Part shown: positions 1-9,576 of the stretch, in pieces
Layout: the number at the start of each line of letters is the position of its first letter
Position numbering within the stretch: position 1 is the stretch's first letter
DNA from: Verrucomicrobiota bacterium
GTDB taxonomy: Bacteria > Verrucomicrobiota > Lentisphaeria > JABSQK01 > JAJFLO01
DNA: 64,000 nucleotides
Reading direction: 5' to 3'
NCBI GenBank assembly: GCA_021772615.1
Contig: JAJFLQ010000048.1
Location: 84,057-148,056 of the forward strand
Notes under the pieces: generated by a model
The model's database searches: none
Seen by the model: the letters and a program-made list of their open reading frames with translations, nothing else
What the model was told of the DNA's origin: nothing
Position numbers and translations under genes: made by a program

Positions 1-1222
1 CGATGTCAGTCGGGGCATCGGCAGCAACGGCAAAGTCGTCAATGTCCTCCGAGATTTCGGCAAGGTAATTTTCCAGTTCCGCTTTCTCCTTAAGCTCCTG
101 CCCCATCTCGTACATCGCTTCGTAGAGGACGCCGACTTCGTCACCGCGATTTACCGGCGTGGGATCCGGATAGTGGCCATCCTGAATCGACTTTGCTACC
201 GAGACCAGGCCGATAATTGGTTTGCTGATATGGCGGGCGATCCCGTAAGAAATGATGCTGGTGACAACGAGGCCGATCATGACAACCATGAGTACGCGGC
301 GCTTGATATTCTCGAAGGGGCGCAGAAGCTCCGTCCGCGAACGCAGACCGGCCACATATCCGATGGGACTTCCGGAACGCGTGGTGAGCGGCCGCAACAG
401 TGTGCGAAACGTCTCCTCGCCCAAAACGATATCGCCTTCGATCACGGCGTTGTCCCGGGACAGTCGCTGCCACATGGTCGGATTGGTATGGAAATACTGC
501 TGCAGCCGGCCGGAGTTGTCGCGAATTGTCGTGCAGATTTCAGTTGGCGGTTTGACTACGGTCCCGTTCTGTTCCGGTTGAAACGAATAAAATGCGATAT
601 CACTGCCGGTGAGGCTCTTGATCTCGGAGGCGAGCGAGTCGGACAGGCGATAGGCGAGACCGATCGCGCCGCGAACAATGTCCGGAGCGGCGTTGTCGAA
701 GACCGGCACGACCACGAGCTGAAGCAGTTCGTCGCCGCGTTTCATAATTCCCATGTCTCGTTCGCCGGCGAGCGCGGACTGAAACAATTGGCGCCGATCG
801 ACGAAGATGCCGATATCTTCCGGCTGATCCGAGCGTGCGAGGATCTCACCCACATCGTTCGTGAAGATGAGCACATCGAAATTCAGTGATTTTTCGAACT
901 CACTGCACTGATCCTGGAGACTGCTCGATTCCTCGGCGTAGATGAGCGGCAGCAAACGCCCGTCACGCGCCAGGTTTCCGGCTGTCTCCTCAATGCTCTT
1001 GTATCTGCTGTCAAGACGGGTCTCGACAATCTGGTCCAACTCGCTGAAGGACTTTTCGATACTGGTATTGGCGGCATCCTCCGCCTGGACGCCGACGTTG
1101 TAAATGATAAACAGCATCAGCAAGCCGAACGACACGAGCACCAGCAGAAACAACTTTGACGTGAGCCCGAAGCGTACTTTGCGCCGGACGTGGCTTCCGG
1201 TATCTGACTTAGTAGAATTCAT
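1..1222 (-). CDS. membrane sensor protein with extracytoplasmic sensor domain and HAMP domain, truncated by window edge
   Basis: The reading frame starts at an ATG at 1222 and runs open to base 1, so only the N-terminal ~407 residues are visible. Residues ~22-42 form one membrane helix, followed by a ~250-residue extracytoplasmic region that looks like a double-Cache type sensor. A second helix (about VLMVVMIGLVVTSIISYGIA) leads into a HAMP-like stretch (RHISKPIIGLVSVAKSI) and a charged coiled coil. The output domain (kinase, cyclase or phosphatase) lies outside the window, so the class cannot be named. Its first 14 bases overlap the 3' end of the cupredoxin gene, so the two are probably translationally coupled. 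Confidence 0.8.
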   Translation of the reverse strand, partial: MNSTKSDTGSHVRRKVRFGLTSKLFLLVLVSFGLLMLFIIYNVGVQAEDAANTSIEKSFSELDQIVETRLDSRYKSIEETAGNLARDGRLLPLIYAEESSSLQDQCSEFEKSLNFDVLIFTNDVGEILARSDQPEDIGIFVDRRQLFQSALAGERDMGIMKRGDELLQLVVVPVFDNAAPDIVRGAIGLAYRLSDSLASEIKSLTGSDIAFYSFQPEQNGTVVKPPTEICTTIRDNSGRLQQYFHTNPTMWQRLSRDNAVIEGDIVLGEETFRTLLRPLTTRSGSPIGYVAGLRSRTELLRPFENIKRRVLMVVMIGLVVTSIISYGIARHISKPIIGLVSVAKSIQDGHYPDPTPVNRGDEVGVLYEAMYEMGQELKEKAELENYLAEISEDIDDFAVAADAPTDI

Positions 1223-2513
1223 CTTGCGACTTCTTGTACCTCTTGCCGTGCTTGTTGCGGTGTTGCTTGCGCTTATAGCGCGAGCCGTCGATTTCCAAAT
1301 TGGCTGCCGCAGTCTGTCCCGAGAGAACCTCAACCTCGGCCTCAGCTTCGCCCCGTACACTCCAGGCCTTGAGTGTATACTTGCCCGGCGGCAGGCCGCT
1401 CAGGTCAAACTCTCCGCCCGCATCCGTGACCGCGCCCCACTTGTGTGCGCTCGCCATGATGAAACAGGCCATGTCCGGATGAATGTTGCAGTACACCTTG
1501 ACGACGCCGGGGTGTGCGAAGGTGTGCGTAGGCTCGGTGCCGCGGCCGTAGGTGCCAAGATCGAATTTATTGTTTCCGGTGAGGGAAAATACATTGTGCT
1601 GGAACGCATCGAGGTTCTTGAATCTTACCGTGTCGCCGACGCGGATGAGAAGAAATTTCGGGCGGAACTTTTTGTCTGACATTTCGACGTTATGAGTCGT
1701 TGAGCCCCCGCCGGCAACCAACGCCATGGCCGAGTCCATTGGTTCCGCCACGACAAAAACGTCATCTGAGCCGGTCGCTCGTTCGGTAACAAGGGCCACG
1801 GATCCGCGGATACTGCCAACCTGCAACGTCGGCAGTGCGGTGGCCGGCTGGCGGGGAGCGGGGACTATCGCTGCCGCCATTTCCGCCGCTGCCTGAGCTG
1901 CGGCTGCGGCACGTTGTCTATCCTCCGCTTCGCGGCGCACGCGTTCCTCTTCGGCTCTTGCTGCGGCACGCCGCCGCGCCTCTGCAGCCTCGATTTCAGC
2001 CTGGCGCCGCGCTTCTTCGGCGCGGCGGTGTTCGTCCGCCGCCCGTGTAGCCGCAGCTTCGGCCGCTGCCTTGGCCTCGGCGGCGGCTCTGGCCGCTGCT
2101 TCGGCCTTGGCTTTTGCCGCTGCCTGTGCGGCAACTTCCGCCCGCTCCATCTCGGCTTTCGCTTCAGCCGCCACCTTTGCCGCTTTGGTAGCGACCGCAC
2201 GACGCGCGTCGGCCTCTGCTGCCGCTGCCTCATCGGCCCGCGCCGCCGCCTCCGCCGCTGCACGCTTAATGGCGGCCTGCTGGTCGATGGCGGCATCCGT
2301 CATGGCCTGCCTGGTGACCACTGGCACTGCCGCAGAACTCGGTGACGATTGGCTGGTAGATGTTGTCTTACAACCGCCCGAAATGATCATGGTCATGGAT
2401 GCCGCCGCCACGCTGGCGCACACGACAACCGCACTGCGGGTATGATGCGCGGCCTGACGGCGACGGCGTGTGTCCTTCGTCTGTGACAGAATTGCTTTCC
2501 CGAGCATGTTCAT
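1209..2513 (-). CDS. cupredoxin-domain lipoprotein with Ala-rich coiled coil
   Basis: 434 residues. The N-terminus has a basic stretch, a hydrophobic helix and a lipobox-like IISGGC, so it is probably an outer- or inner-membrane lipoprotein. Residues ~65-215 are an Ala/Glu/Arg-rich segment likely to be a long coiled coil. Residues ~255-352 resemble the plastocyanin-like family linked to methylamine-utilisation proteins, with type-1 copper ligand candidates His306, Cys342, His345 and Met348 (CNIHPDM). A short CarboxypepD_reg-like beta domain (GGEFDLSGLPPGKYTLKAW) follows, then a basic tail. It sits directly upstream of, and overlaps, a membrane sensor gene, which suggests a copper- or redox-linked sensing pair; that link is inference. 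Confidence 0.8.
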   Translation of the reverse strand: MNMLGKAILSQTKDTRRRRQAAHHTRSAVVVCASVAAASMTMIISGGCKTTSTSQSSPSSAAVPVVTRQAMTDAAIDQQAAIKRAAAEAAARADEAAAAEADARRAVATKAAKVAAEAKAEMERAEVAAQAAAKAKAEAAARAAAEAKAAAEAAATRAADEHRRAEEARRQAEIEAAEARRRAAARAEEERVRREAEDRQRAAAAAQAAAEMAAAIVPAPRQPATALPTLQVGSIRGSVALVTERATGSDDVFVVAEPMDSAMALVAGGGSTTHNVEMSDKKFRPKFLLIRVGDTVRFKNLDAFQHNVFSLTGNNKFDLGTYGRGTEPTHTFAHPGVVKVYCNIHPDMACFIMASAHKWGAVTDAGGEFDLSGLPPGKYTLKAWSVRGEAEAEVEVLSGQTAAANLEIDGSRYKRKQHRNKHGKRYKKSQDEFY

Positions 2514-2555
2514 TCGCCCCTCCTGTTTTCCGGATTATCGGTAATTTGACGGTTG

Positions 2556-2586
2556 CGGAGGTCATAATTGCAGATTATGACCTCCG
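2556..2586. promoter_or_regulatory. perfect 13-bp inverted repeat upstream of cupredoxin gene
   Basis: Arms CGGAGGTCATAAT (2556-2568) and ATTATGACCTCCG (2574-2586) are perfectly complementary around TGCAG. The site lies 43 bases before the cupredoxin start and ~100 bases after the porin stop. There is no T-tract on either side, so an operator or mRNA stem-loop is more likely than a simple terminator. Confidence 0.5.
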
Positions 2587-2683
2587 GGTTCCAGCGGTTA
2601 TGCTGCACTATTCAGTCGATATTCATCCATTCCCAATCTGCATACGTCTCTGATGTACAGTATGCATGCGTGCACGCATCAGG

Positions 2684-4039
2684 CTAAAACGACTGGGCAA
2701 TCGTAAGATACCAGAAATTGGTGTCGTCACGATTCGGAAACGCGTCGATCGCATCTTCGATGAAGTACTTGGTGAAGCAGGTTGTGATCCGCGTCTGCGT
2801 TCGCGCCAGTTCGTAGGTTGCGAACAATGCGACATTCTGGCCGAGGTGGTTTGACCGCGTCTTACTGCCCCAGACGAGATTGTTGCCGTCAAAGGAGTAA
2901 ATGCCGCCGGCACGATCGAATTTGTACATGTCGAACCAGCTGAGACGAACGAAAAACGGACGATCCTTGATCGGATTCAACGTGACGCCGACGCCGTATT
3001 CCTTGAGATTGATGTACGGTGCGAAATCCGTCGATTGCCGATCCAGGTGGCCGGCGGGCGCAAACGCCAGGTAATTGTCCTCAGGGCTGCGTCCGCCCGA
3101 TGCCACGTTGTAAGACGTAAAAAGCCTGATCTGGCTCCAATGGCCCGGCATGGGGTACCAGGACAGAAATCCGTGGGATGCATACCCATCGCTGTCGCCG
3201 ACCTGCTGAATACCGTCGACATCCACGTCGATGCGGTCCCAGGCGCGTTTGGCGCGAACGCCGATCGAATATACTTCTGCATCGCTTACGCCGTTCTTGC
3301 GATCGTGGTCTTTGAAAAACGTATAGTGTTCCAGTCGCCAGGCGGACACGTTGCGGGCGATGTGGTAACCGCCGACGAGATTATCCGGTTCGACATTGTC
3401 ATCATTCGACTCGAATACCTCGTAGCCGCCGAATAACGACGCCTCGATGTGTTCTCCAGTATAATCGTAACGTACAAGGTCGTAACTGATCGTATTGTTG
3501 AACCAGGAATTCGTGCCGATCACCAGGCGCGACCCGTAATCGAGTTCCTGTCGTCCAAGGACAAGACGATTGACCGAATCATCGTACTCGATAAACAGCT
3601 GTTGAAAATGCGGTTTGGCTTCGTAACGCCGCTGACCGTCGATCTTGCCGTTGGACTCAACCGTAGCAAACTCGACCTCGGCAAAGCCGCGCCACATTTC
3701 TGTAAACTGCGCATCAACATGAAGTTTAAGATTGGTGAGGAGGTAGTCATCGTTGTAACCGTCGCGCCATGCGCTTGATCGCGGTCCAAGCGGATTGCCG
3801 CTGTCGGGCACGATATCGCCGTTTCGCCACCGCTCGTAGCGGAGACGCAGGGTCCCGCCGAATGACCACTCCGTATTCGACAGATCGCCGCTTTCGTTCC
3901 GGGCGCCCGTATCCGTCGAACCATACGCGCCGCCATCCGCCGTGTCGTACTCCGCCGCCGCAACAGTTGCCGCGGTGGCGACACACGCCGCCAACATGTA
4001 GACCCGCACGTCAAATACTCTTACCATCCAATTCGTCAT
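2684..4039 (-). CDS. alginate-export-family outer-membrane porin
   Basis: 451 residues with a Sec signal peptide (hydrophobic segment ending near AAAEYD) and a long beta-strand-rich body ending in Phe (LTIAQSF), as expected for an outer-membrane barrel recognised by BAM. Segments such as TLRLRYERWRNGD, AEVEFATVES, QQLFIEYDD and LVLGRQELDYGSRLVIG match the alginate export domain family (AlgE-like). The substrate cannot be read from sequence. The gene precedes the cupredoxin gene on the same strand, but the 170-base gap with a large inverted repeat argues for separate control. Confidence 0.75.
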   Translation of the reverse strand: MTNWMVRVFDVRVYMLAACVATAATVAAAEYDTADGGAYGSTDTGARNESGDLSNTEWSFGGTLRLRYERWRNGDIVPDSGNPLGPRSSAWRDGYNDDYLLTNLKLHVDAQFTEMWRGFAEVEFATVESNGKIDGQRRYEAKPHFQQLFIEYDDSVNRLVLGRQELDYGSRLVIGTNSWFNNTISYDLVRYDYTGEHIEASLFGGYEVFESNDDNVEPDNLVGGYHIARNVSAWRLEHYTFFKDHDRKNGVSDAEVYSIGVRAKRAWDRIDVDVDGIQQVGDSDGYASHGFLSWYPMPGHWSQIRLFTSYNVASGGRSPEDNYLAFAPAGHLDRQSTDFAPYINLKEYGVGVTLNPIKDRPFFVRLSWFDMYKFDRAGGIYSFDGNNLVWGSKTRSNHLGQNVALFATYELARTQTRITTCFTKYFIEDAIDAFPNRDDTNFWYLTIAQSF

Positions 4040-4075
4040 AATCCTCCTCTGATCGATATCTTCCTTGAATTCAAC

Positions 4076-4663
4076 CTATTCTTCCGCAATCGCTTCCAGA
4101 TTGATGGAAATCTCGATTTCGTCGCCGACCATCAGTCCGCCGGACTCCAGGACCTGATTCCATGTCAACCCGAAATCCGCACGGCTGATCGTGGTCGACG
4201 CCTCAAAACCTACACGCCGATTGCCCCATGGATCGGTTATCGGGCCCTTGAGCTGGTACCAGAGTACGACCCGGCGGGTCACATCGCGAATCGTCAATTT
4301 TCCGATCATTGCGTTTTTGCCGAATCGACGACGCACCCTGGTGCTTTCAAATGTCATCTCCGGAAATGCCTCGACACTCAGAAAATCCGCGCTGCGAAGA
4401 TGGTCGTCCCGCGCCTGAATTTCCGTATTGATGCTGGCGGTCTTTATCACCGCGCGCGCTGCGGTGAGGCGGCCGCGATCGTTGATGACCAGCTCGCCCT
4501 CGTGCTCCTTGAACTTGCCGTTTACTTTGTTGATGACCATGTGCGTCACCGCAAAACCGATGTCGGTATGGTTCGGGTCCAGGGTAAACGTGTCGTCCGC
4601 AGTGCCGGCGTGTGAAAGCAGTGTCGCCGCCGTGAACAGATACAGGGAGAAACGTGGAGTCAT
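4076..4663 (-). CDS. YceI-family periplasmic lipid-binding-like protein
   Basis: 195 residues with a cleavable signal peptide (about residues 1-22). The mature start FTLDPNHTDIGFAVTHM is the classic YceI opening (DxxHxxxxFxVxH), and DHLRSADFLSVEAFPEMTF plus LTIRDVTRRV are the other family blocks. YceI proteins are lipocalin-like barrels that bind isoprenoid or amide lipids in the periplasm. Length is normal. It lies 48 bases downstream of nadA on the same strand and may be co-transcribed with it, without an obvious functional link. Confidence 0.88.
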   Translation of the reverse strand: MTPRFSLYLFTAATLLSHAGTADDTFTLDPNHTDIGFAVTHMVINKVNGKFKEHEGELVINDRGRLTAARAVIKTASINTEIQARDDHLRSADFLSVEAFPEMTFESTRVRRRFGKNAMIGKLTIRDVTRRVVLWYQLKGPITDPWGNRRVGFEASTTISRADFGLTWNQVLESGGLMVGDEIEISINLEAIAEE

Positions 4664-4711
4664 GATATCACTCTCCTTCTAACGGGTTAAGACCGACAAC
4701 GTCAATGACTG

Positions 4712-5770
4712 TCATGCAGCGTCCGTTTTCCAGGCACCGTCGGCGTTCACAGCGAGCATACGATCGACCGATCGTTTCGCTCGAATACGGATATCTTCGG
4801 GAACCTCTATGGCATATTGCAGGTGCAGGAGCGCGTCGCGGGTTTCTTCCATGGTGATCTCGTTCATATGCGGGCAGCGGATGCTGCATATTCGCACCAT
4901 TTCCTTGTCCGGATTCTCGGCTGCGATATTGTCGCCCATGCTGCATTCCGTAAGCACAAGATAACGCTTCGCAGCGGCCTTCTGTACGAATTTCACCATT
5001 GCCGTTGTGCTTCCGGAAAAATCCGCGGCCTCGACCACATCGGGTGAGCACTCCGGGTGTGCCAGAACAACAACATCCGGAAATTGCTTGCGCGCGTTGT
5101 CGATGTCTTCGACCGTGAATTTCTCGTGCACCTCGCACCGGCCCGGCCATCCGATCATCTGAAAGTCGAGTTCGGGATCTGTTCGCGGCGCCCTGGAGGG
5201 AACAATGATCTTGCGACCGGTTTCGCGCGCCACGTTCCTGGCAAGATATTCATCGGGCAGGAAAATGACGGGCCCGGGGCCAAGAGATTCCACGACAGCG
5301 CAGGCGTTACTGGACGTGCAGCAGATATCCACTTCGGCCTTAACCTCGGCGTAGGTGTTGATGTAGGTCACTACGGGAACACCTGGAAACTGTTCCTTCA
5401 GCGCCCGCACGTCTGCAGCCGTGATGCTGGCGGCCAGAGAACAGCCGCCACGGCGGGTAGGAAGCAACACTGTTTTGCCGGGATTCAGTATCTTTGCTGT
5501 CTCGGCCATGAACCGAACCCCGCAGAAAACGATGACATCGCGGTCGGTCTCCGCGGCTTTGCGGCTCAATTCGAGGGAGTCGCCGACATAGTCGGGGACG
5601 GAATAATACAACGCCGGCTCCATATAGTTGTGGCCAAGTATGACGGCGTTTTTCTCAACTTTAAGCCGGTTGATTTCGCACGCGATTTCGGCTTTCTGGC
5701 GAATTTCGAAATCGGGGATCAAAGCTCCGACTTTGCGTTTCAACTCAATATAGGTGTCTTCTAACGTCAT
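4712..5770 (-). CDS. nadA: quinolinate synthase NadA
   Basis: 352 residues, close to the family length. NadA condenses iminoaspartate with dihydroxyacetone phosphate to quinolinate in NAD biosynthesis and uses a [4Fe-4S] cluster. Visible signatures are ILGHNYMEP, VIVFCGVRFMAETAKILNP, CCTSSNA and the C-terminal IRCPHMNEIT. Conserved cysteines include C83, C110, C151, C212, C241 and C299; three of them should hold the cluster. nadB and nadC are not in the window. It is divergent from the cinA-recA operon across a 295-base region rich in inverted repeats. Confidence 0.95.
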   Translation of the reverse strand: MTLEDTYIELKRKVGALIPDFEIRQKAEIACEINRLKVEKNAVILGHNYMEPALYYSVPDYVGDSLELSRKAAETDRDVIVFCGVRFMAETAKILNPGKTVLLPTRRGGCSLAASITAADVRALKEQFPGVPVVTYINTYAEVKAEVDICCTSSNACAVVESLGPGPVIFLPDEYLARNVARETGRKIIVPSRAPRTDPELDFQMIGWPGRCEVHEKFTVEDIDNARKQFPDVVVLAHPECSPDVVEAADFSGSTTAMVKFVQKAAAKRYLVLTECSMGDNIAAENPDKEMVRICSIRCPHMNEITMEETRDALLHLQYAIEVPEDIRIRAKRSVDRMLAVNADGAWKTDAA

Positions 5771-5912
5771 GCGCCTGATTCCTAAGGTTTTACAAAGAGA
5801 TTTGACGGTACTAATACCATGTTGTCAGAGGGAATTCCAATTTTCGCTCTTTGCATTTCATTATTGCCTTTCTGCGTCTACAATAGTCGGGGATCAGACG
5901 GCGTTACGGAAT

Positions 5913-5945
5913 CCCGCGGCGTGCGGCGGAGCACCACGCCGCGGG
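5913..5945. repeat. 11-bp perfect inverted repeat in nadA/pncC intergenic region
   Basis: Arms CCCGCGGCGTG (5913-5923) and CACGCCGCGGG (5935-5945) are separated by 11 bases. This strong GC hairpin has no T-tract on either strand and lies midway between two divergent genes. It could be a leader structure or a protein-binding site. Confidence 0.4.
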
Positions 5946-5955
5946 TGTTCGGATT

Positions 5956-5975
5956 CGCATGTTCGCAGACATGCG
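5956..5975. promoter_or_regulatory. palindromic site upstream of pncC-recA, candidate SOS-type operator
   Basis: Arms CGCATGT and ACATGCG flank the six bases TCGCAG, ending 90 bases before the start of the recA-containing operon. The dyad geometry (7-6-7) suits a dimeric repressor such as LexA. The motif is not the Escherichia or Bacillus SOS box, so LexA identity is only a guess from position. Confidence 0.35.
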
Positions 5976-6065
5976 TCCAGCGGCGGACGAACGGGATCAA
6001 ACCGCGTGACCCACATCGACGCATGACGCCGGAAACTGCATCAGATCGAGCGACGGACATGGATC

Positions 6066-6608
6066 ATGGAAGCGCCAGTATCGGAATTTGAAGATACCGT
6101 GTCGGCCATATGCGCGGCATTGCGGCGAAACGGTTGGCGGCTGGCCACCGCAGAGTCCTGCACGGGCGGCGGTATCGCCGCCGCGGTGACCGATGTGGCC
6201 GGGGTCTCGGATGTTTTTGCCGGCGGCGTGGTGACCTACTCGAACGCGTTCAAACATCAGTTACTGGGTGTAACACAGCACACCTTGGCGGCCTGTGGCG
6301 CCGTAAGTGAGCAGACGGCGCACGACATGACTGCCGGATTGACAGCACGTTATGGGGTGGAGGCGGGTGTCGCGGTCACCGGGATCGCAGGGCCGGGCGG
6401 CGGTACGGTCGACAAACCGGTTGGGCTGGTTTATGTCGGCACCGCGGTGAACGCGGATATCTGCGTAACAAGACAGCTTTTTACCGGCAATCGCCGGCAG
6501 ATCAGGTGCGACACCATTCGTACCGCGCTCAGGCAATTGTACAATCATTTGATACGAAAAGGATACGATAATGGCGACCAAAGCAGCGACAAGCAAGACA
6601 GCGGATGA
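6066..6608 (+). CDS. pncC: nicotinamide-nucleotide amidase, CinA C-terminal domain type
   Basis: 180 residues, equal to the stand-alone CinA C-terminal domain (PncC/YgaD length). The enzyme deamidates NMN to nicotinate mononucleotide in pyridine nucleotide recycling. Motifs are [50 protein letters not shown] and [18 protein letters not shown]. The N-terminal COG1058 half of full CinA is absent. The 3' end overlaps recA by 38 bases, so recA is probably translated from this message; cinA-recA linkage is known in many bacteria. Confidence 0.93.
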   Translation: MEAPVSEFEDTVSAICAALRRNGWRLATAESCTGGGIAAAVTDVAGVSDVFAGGVVTYSNAFKHQLLGVTQHTLAACGAVSEQTAHDMTAGLTARYGVEAGVAVTGIAGPGGGTVDKPVGLVYVGTAVNADICVTRQLFTGNRRQIRCDTIRTALRQLYNHLIRKGYDNGDQSSDKQDSG

Positions 6609-7650
6609 CGAAAAGGTCCGCGACCGGAATTTAGAACTGGCTCTCGGTCAAATTGAGAAAGAATTCGGTCAGGGAACCATAATGCGCCTGGGTGACGAAA
6701 TCGCCTTGAATGTTCCCACCATCAGTACCGGTGCATTGGCTTTGGATATCGCCCTGGGCGTTGGTGGTGTGCCCCGCGGCCGTGTGGTCGAAATCTTCGG
6801 CCCGGAGTCGTCCGGAAAAACCACGCTATGCCTCCACGTTATTGCCAACGCTCAGAAGAAAGGCGGACTGTGCGCGTTCATTGACACCGAACATGCGCTG
6901 GACCCGCAATATGCGAAGATTATCGGGGTGGACATTAATAACCTGCTGGTGTCCCAGCCGGATTGCGGCGAGGACGCCTTAAATATCGCGGAGACGCTGG
7001 TGCGCAGCAATACACTGGATGTGCTGGTGATCGATTCAGTCGCCGCGCTGGTGCCGCGAGCGGAGATCGAAGGGCAGATGGGTGATTCGCACATGGGGCT
7101 GCAGGCGCGGTTGATGTCGCAGGCGTTGCGCAAATTGACCGGCGTGATCAGCAAGAGCAAGGCGTGCATCATCTTCACTAATCAGATACGTGAAAAGATC
7201 GGCGTCATGTTCGGCAACCCCGAAACAACGACGGGCGGAAATGCCCTGAAATTCTACAGTTCGGTGCGCCTGGACATCCGTCGTACGCAGTGGATAAAAT
7301 CAAATGTCGGCGAAGTCATCGGCAACCGCGCCAGGGTAAAGGTGGTAAAAAACAAGCTGGCGGCGCCGTTCAAACTGGCGGAATTCGACATCATGTATGC
7401 CGAGGGCATTTCGCGAGCGGGTTCGATCATTGATGTTGCCTGTGACTGCGGAATAATCGAGAAGCGTGGGTCGTGGTTTTCCTTCGCCTCGCAACACCTG
7501 GGGCAGGGCCGGGAACAGGCCAAGACGGCGATAAACGAAAACAAGGAGCTTGAGGAAAAACTGCTGGCCGCGATAAGCGATCACATGAAGCCCAAGACGG
7601 AATCCGAAGCCGCCCCGGCGGAGACGCCGGAAAAAACCAAGTCGGCATGA
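6571..7650 (+). CDS. recA: recombinase RecA
   Basis: 359 residues. RecA is the DNA-dependent ATPase for strand exchange and for LexA autocleavage. Walker A is GPESSGKTT, Walker B is [18 protein letters not shown], the L2/DNA-binding region is [29 protein letters not shown], and the acidic/basic C-terminal tail is short. The start ATGGCGACC follows an AAAGGA Shine-Dalgarno inside the pncC coding region. The stop overlaps the next start (ATGA). Confidence 0.98.
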   Translation: MATKAATSKTADDEKVRDRNLELALGQIEKEFGQGTIMRLGDEIALNVPTISTGALALDIALGVGGVPRGRVVEIFGPESSGKTTLCLHVIANAQKKGGLCAFIDTEHALDPQYAKIIGVDINNLLVSQPDCGEDALNIAETLVRSNTLDVLVIDSVAALVPRAEIEGQMGDSHMGLQARLMSQALRKLTGVISKSKACIIFTNQIREKIGVMFGNPETTTGGNALKFYSSVRLDIRRTQWIKSNVGEVIGNRARVKVVKNKLAAPFKLAEFDIMYAEGISRAGSIIDVACDCGIIEKRGSWFSFASQHLGQGREQAKTAINENKELEEKLLAAISDHMKPKTESEAAPAETPEKTKSA

Positions 7651-8876
7651 ACACATCGGGCAGATCAACATCGGCACTGATTGTACTTCTCGCGCTGGTT
7701 TCGGCGTTGAGTATTTTCGGTCTGGTGATGTTGTACTCGACCACAGCTGCGACGTTCGGTGAGCAGAAACTCAAGGCGCAATGTGTCTGGATCCTTGCCG
7801 GTATCTGCTGCGCATTCGTGATTCATAAGATCGACTACCGCACTGTCGGTGCATATAGCCATCTTATCCTGCTTGCCGTCGGCCTGCCGCTGCTCTATCT
7901 CGCGGCAATTCACATCATGTGGCGCATGGGGGTGTCGAAGTCGCTGATCGCCGAGTTTCCTCTCGTGGGTGATGGCGCGACAAAGGGCGCATTTCGATGG
8001 TTGAAGTTCGGTAACAGAACCATTCAGCCTTCTGAATTCGCCAAAATCGCGATCCTTATCTTTCTGGCCCGGTATTACGGTACCTGTCCTCCGTATAACA
8101 ACACCTTCAAGCGCGGCGTCCTGATTCCGATGGCGAGCGCCGGCGCCGTTGTCGGCTTGATCTTGCTGGGCGGCAGCTTGAGCGCAACGGTGATCACCGG
8201 GAGCATTGTGGTGGCGGTTTGTTTTGTGGCCGGCGTGCGATTGCGTTATCTCCTCGTGCCGCTGGCTCTCGGATGCGTGGTCGTCGCTACGGTCGTCAAG
8301 TATAACCCCGAACGCGCATCACGACTGACTACATTTCGAAATCCCGAAAAAACCAAGGAAAGTTCCGGCTATCAGCTGTACCTGTCGCAACTCGCGCTAG
8401 GATCCGGACACTGGCACGGGATGGGCTTCAATCAGAGCCGCATGAAGGAAAACTATCTGCCTGAGGCGCATACCGATTTTATCATGGCGATTGTCGGAGA
8501 AGAACTTGGCTTTGTCGGGATTATGGCGGTGTTGACAGGTTACCTGTTTCTTGTCGGTGTGATCTTTCTCGTTGCCGGGCTTGCAGCCGACAGGGAGGGC
8601 ATGATCCTGGCATACGGCATCGGTTGCTCGATCGGCCTGCATTCACTGATCAATATCGGCGTCGTCAGCGGCTTTCTCCCCACAACCGGCGTCACCGCCC
8701 CGCTTATCAGCTACGGCGGGTCCAACATGCTGATGACCTGGATCTGCATCGGTTTTCTCGCCAATATCTTACGAATCAGCCAGATGGCAACGGAGGACGC
8801 GGAGCGGGATCAGCACTGGAGTACATCGCATCAACCCGCGCTTGTCGGCGTCGACGGCCTTGCCATGCTGCGGTAG
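7647..8876 (+). CDS. SEDS-family peptidoglycan glycosyltransferase (FtsW/RodA type)
   Basis: 409 residues with about ten membrane helices. SEDS proteins polymerise lipid II glycan strands for division (FtsW) or elongation (RodA). Family motifs are [36 protein letters not shown] with the catalytic-loop Asp, and [18 protein letters not shown]. The wording slightly favours FtsW, but the two paralogues cannot be separated safely here. No cognate class B PBP gene is adjacent. It starts in the recA stop codon (ATGA), an unusual neighbour for a cell-wall polymerase. Confidence 0.9.
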   Translation: MNTSGRSTSALIVLLALVSALSIFGLVMLYSTTAATFGEQKLKAQCVWILAGICCAFVIHKIDYRTVGAYSHLILLAVGLPLLYLAAIHIMWRMGVSKSLIAEFPLVGDGATKGAFRWLKFGNRTIQPSEFAKIAILIFLARYYGTCPPYNNTFKRGVLIPMASAGAVVGLILLGGSLSATVITGSIVVAVCFVAGVRLRYLLVPLALGCVVVATVVKYNPERASRLTTFRNPEKTKESSGYQLYLSQLALGSGHWHGMGFNQSRMKENYLPEAHTDFIMAIVGEELGFVGIMAVLTGYLFLVGVIFLVAGLAADREGMILAYGIGCSIGLHSLINIGVVSGFLPTTGVTAPLISYGGSNMLMTWICIGFLANILRISQMATEDAERDQHWSTSHQPALVGVDGLAMLR

Positions 8877-8971
8877 GACATGTATACCGGGCGAATGCGC
8901 CGCGGTGTCTTCCATGTCCGTGGGGAGGAAACGTGTCGGCATCGGCATTGTCAGGCACCGCCGCCTTCACA

Positions 8972-8990
8972 GTCCGGCATCGTGCCGGAC
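8972..8990. terminator. 8-bp hairpin between convergent genes
   Basis: GTCCGGCA (8972-8979), loop TCG, TGCCGGAC (8983-8990). It lies between the convergent SEDS and PTS-IIA genes. There is no clear T-run, so it may be a weak bidirectional terminator or an mRNA-stabilising stem. Confidence 0.4.
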
Positions 8991-9003
8991 GGCAATGCGT
9001 CGA

Positions 9004-9462
9004 TTAGCTGCGAAACGCACAGAGATACCGGATGGCGGCGCTTGAGGTCTTGAAGTGAATCAGTTTCTTGACGCGGCGACTGTCACGCGCGAAGGCAGCT
9101 AGCAGCTTTAACAGCGGCAAGTGGGCTGTTGGCGCGAAACTGGGAATGGCGATACAGAAAAACAGGTGACACAGCACGCCGGTTTCGCTGTCGTATGCAA
9201 CGCCGTCGCCGCCGCTGATGCCGACCACCAGTGCAAGTCGCTTTACAGTGTGCGATCGGGCGTGCGGAATGGCCACGCCGTTATCCATGACCGTGGTGAT
9301 TTCGGCTTCGCGGCGCAACAGGTCGGCCAGGAACACCTCTGAGTCGGCAATAACATCATCATTAATAAACGGTTGAATCAGGCGTTTCAGGATCAATTCC
9401 TGATCAGTCCCGTCAACGCCCAACAGCATACGATCCGGTTTTAGTACATTCTTGAGATTCAT
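9004..9462 (-). CDS. PTS fructose/nitrogen-type EIIA domain protein
   Basis: 152 residues from the ATG at 9462; a longer frame exists upstream, but MNLKNVLKPDRMLLGV is the usual start of this fold. EIIA proteins carry a phospho-histidine, here His67 in GVAIPHARS, followed by HLFFCIAIP and HLPLLKLLAAFARD, the standard family blocks. Stand-alone proteins of this type act as sugar EIIA or as regulators of the PtsN kind. No EIIB or EIIC gene is near, which favours a regulatory role. It is convergent with the SEDS gene. Confidence 0.85.
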   Translation of the reverse strand: MNLKNVLKPDRMLLGVDGTDQELILKRLIQPFINDDVIADSEVFLADLLRREAEITTVMDNGVAIPHARSHTVKRLALVVGISGGDGVAYDSETGVLCHLFFCIAIPSFAPTAHLPLLKLLAAFARDSRRVKKLIHFKTSSAAIRYLCAFRS

Positions 9463-9576
9463 CGAGCCACGTGGACTACAGAGTGGGTTGCGGTTTGGAA
9501 TGACGGCACTGCCGCATGGGGGCGCAGCCATTTGCTACGGGATAATTCGGCGGCGGCAAACGAGTCGCAGAAGAGA

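Noticed and set aside
8972..8990. Hairpin as a strong intrinsic terminator
   Set aside because: It has no T-run on either strand, so it is only listed as a weak candidate.
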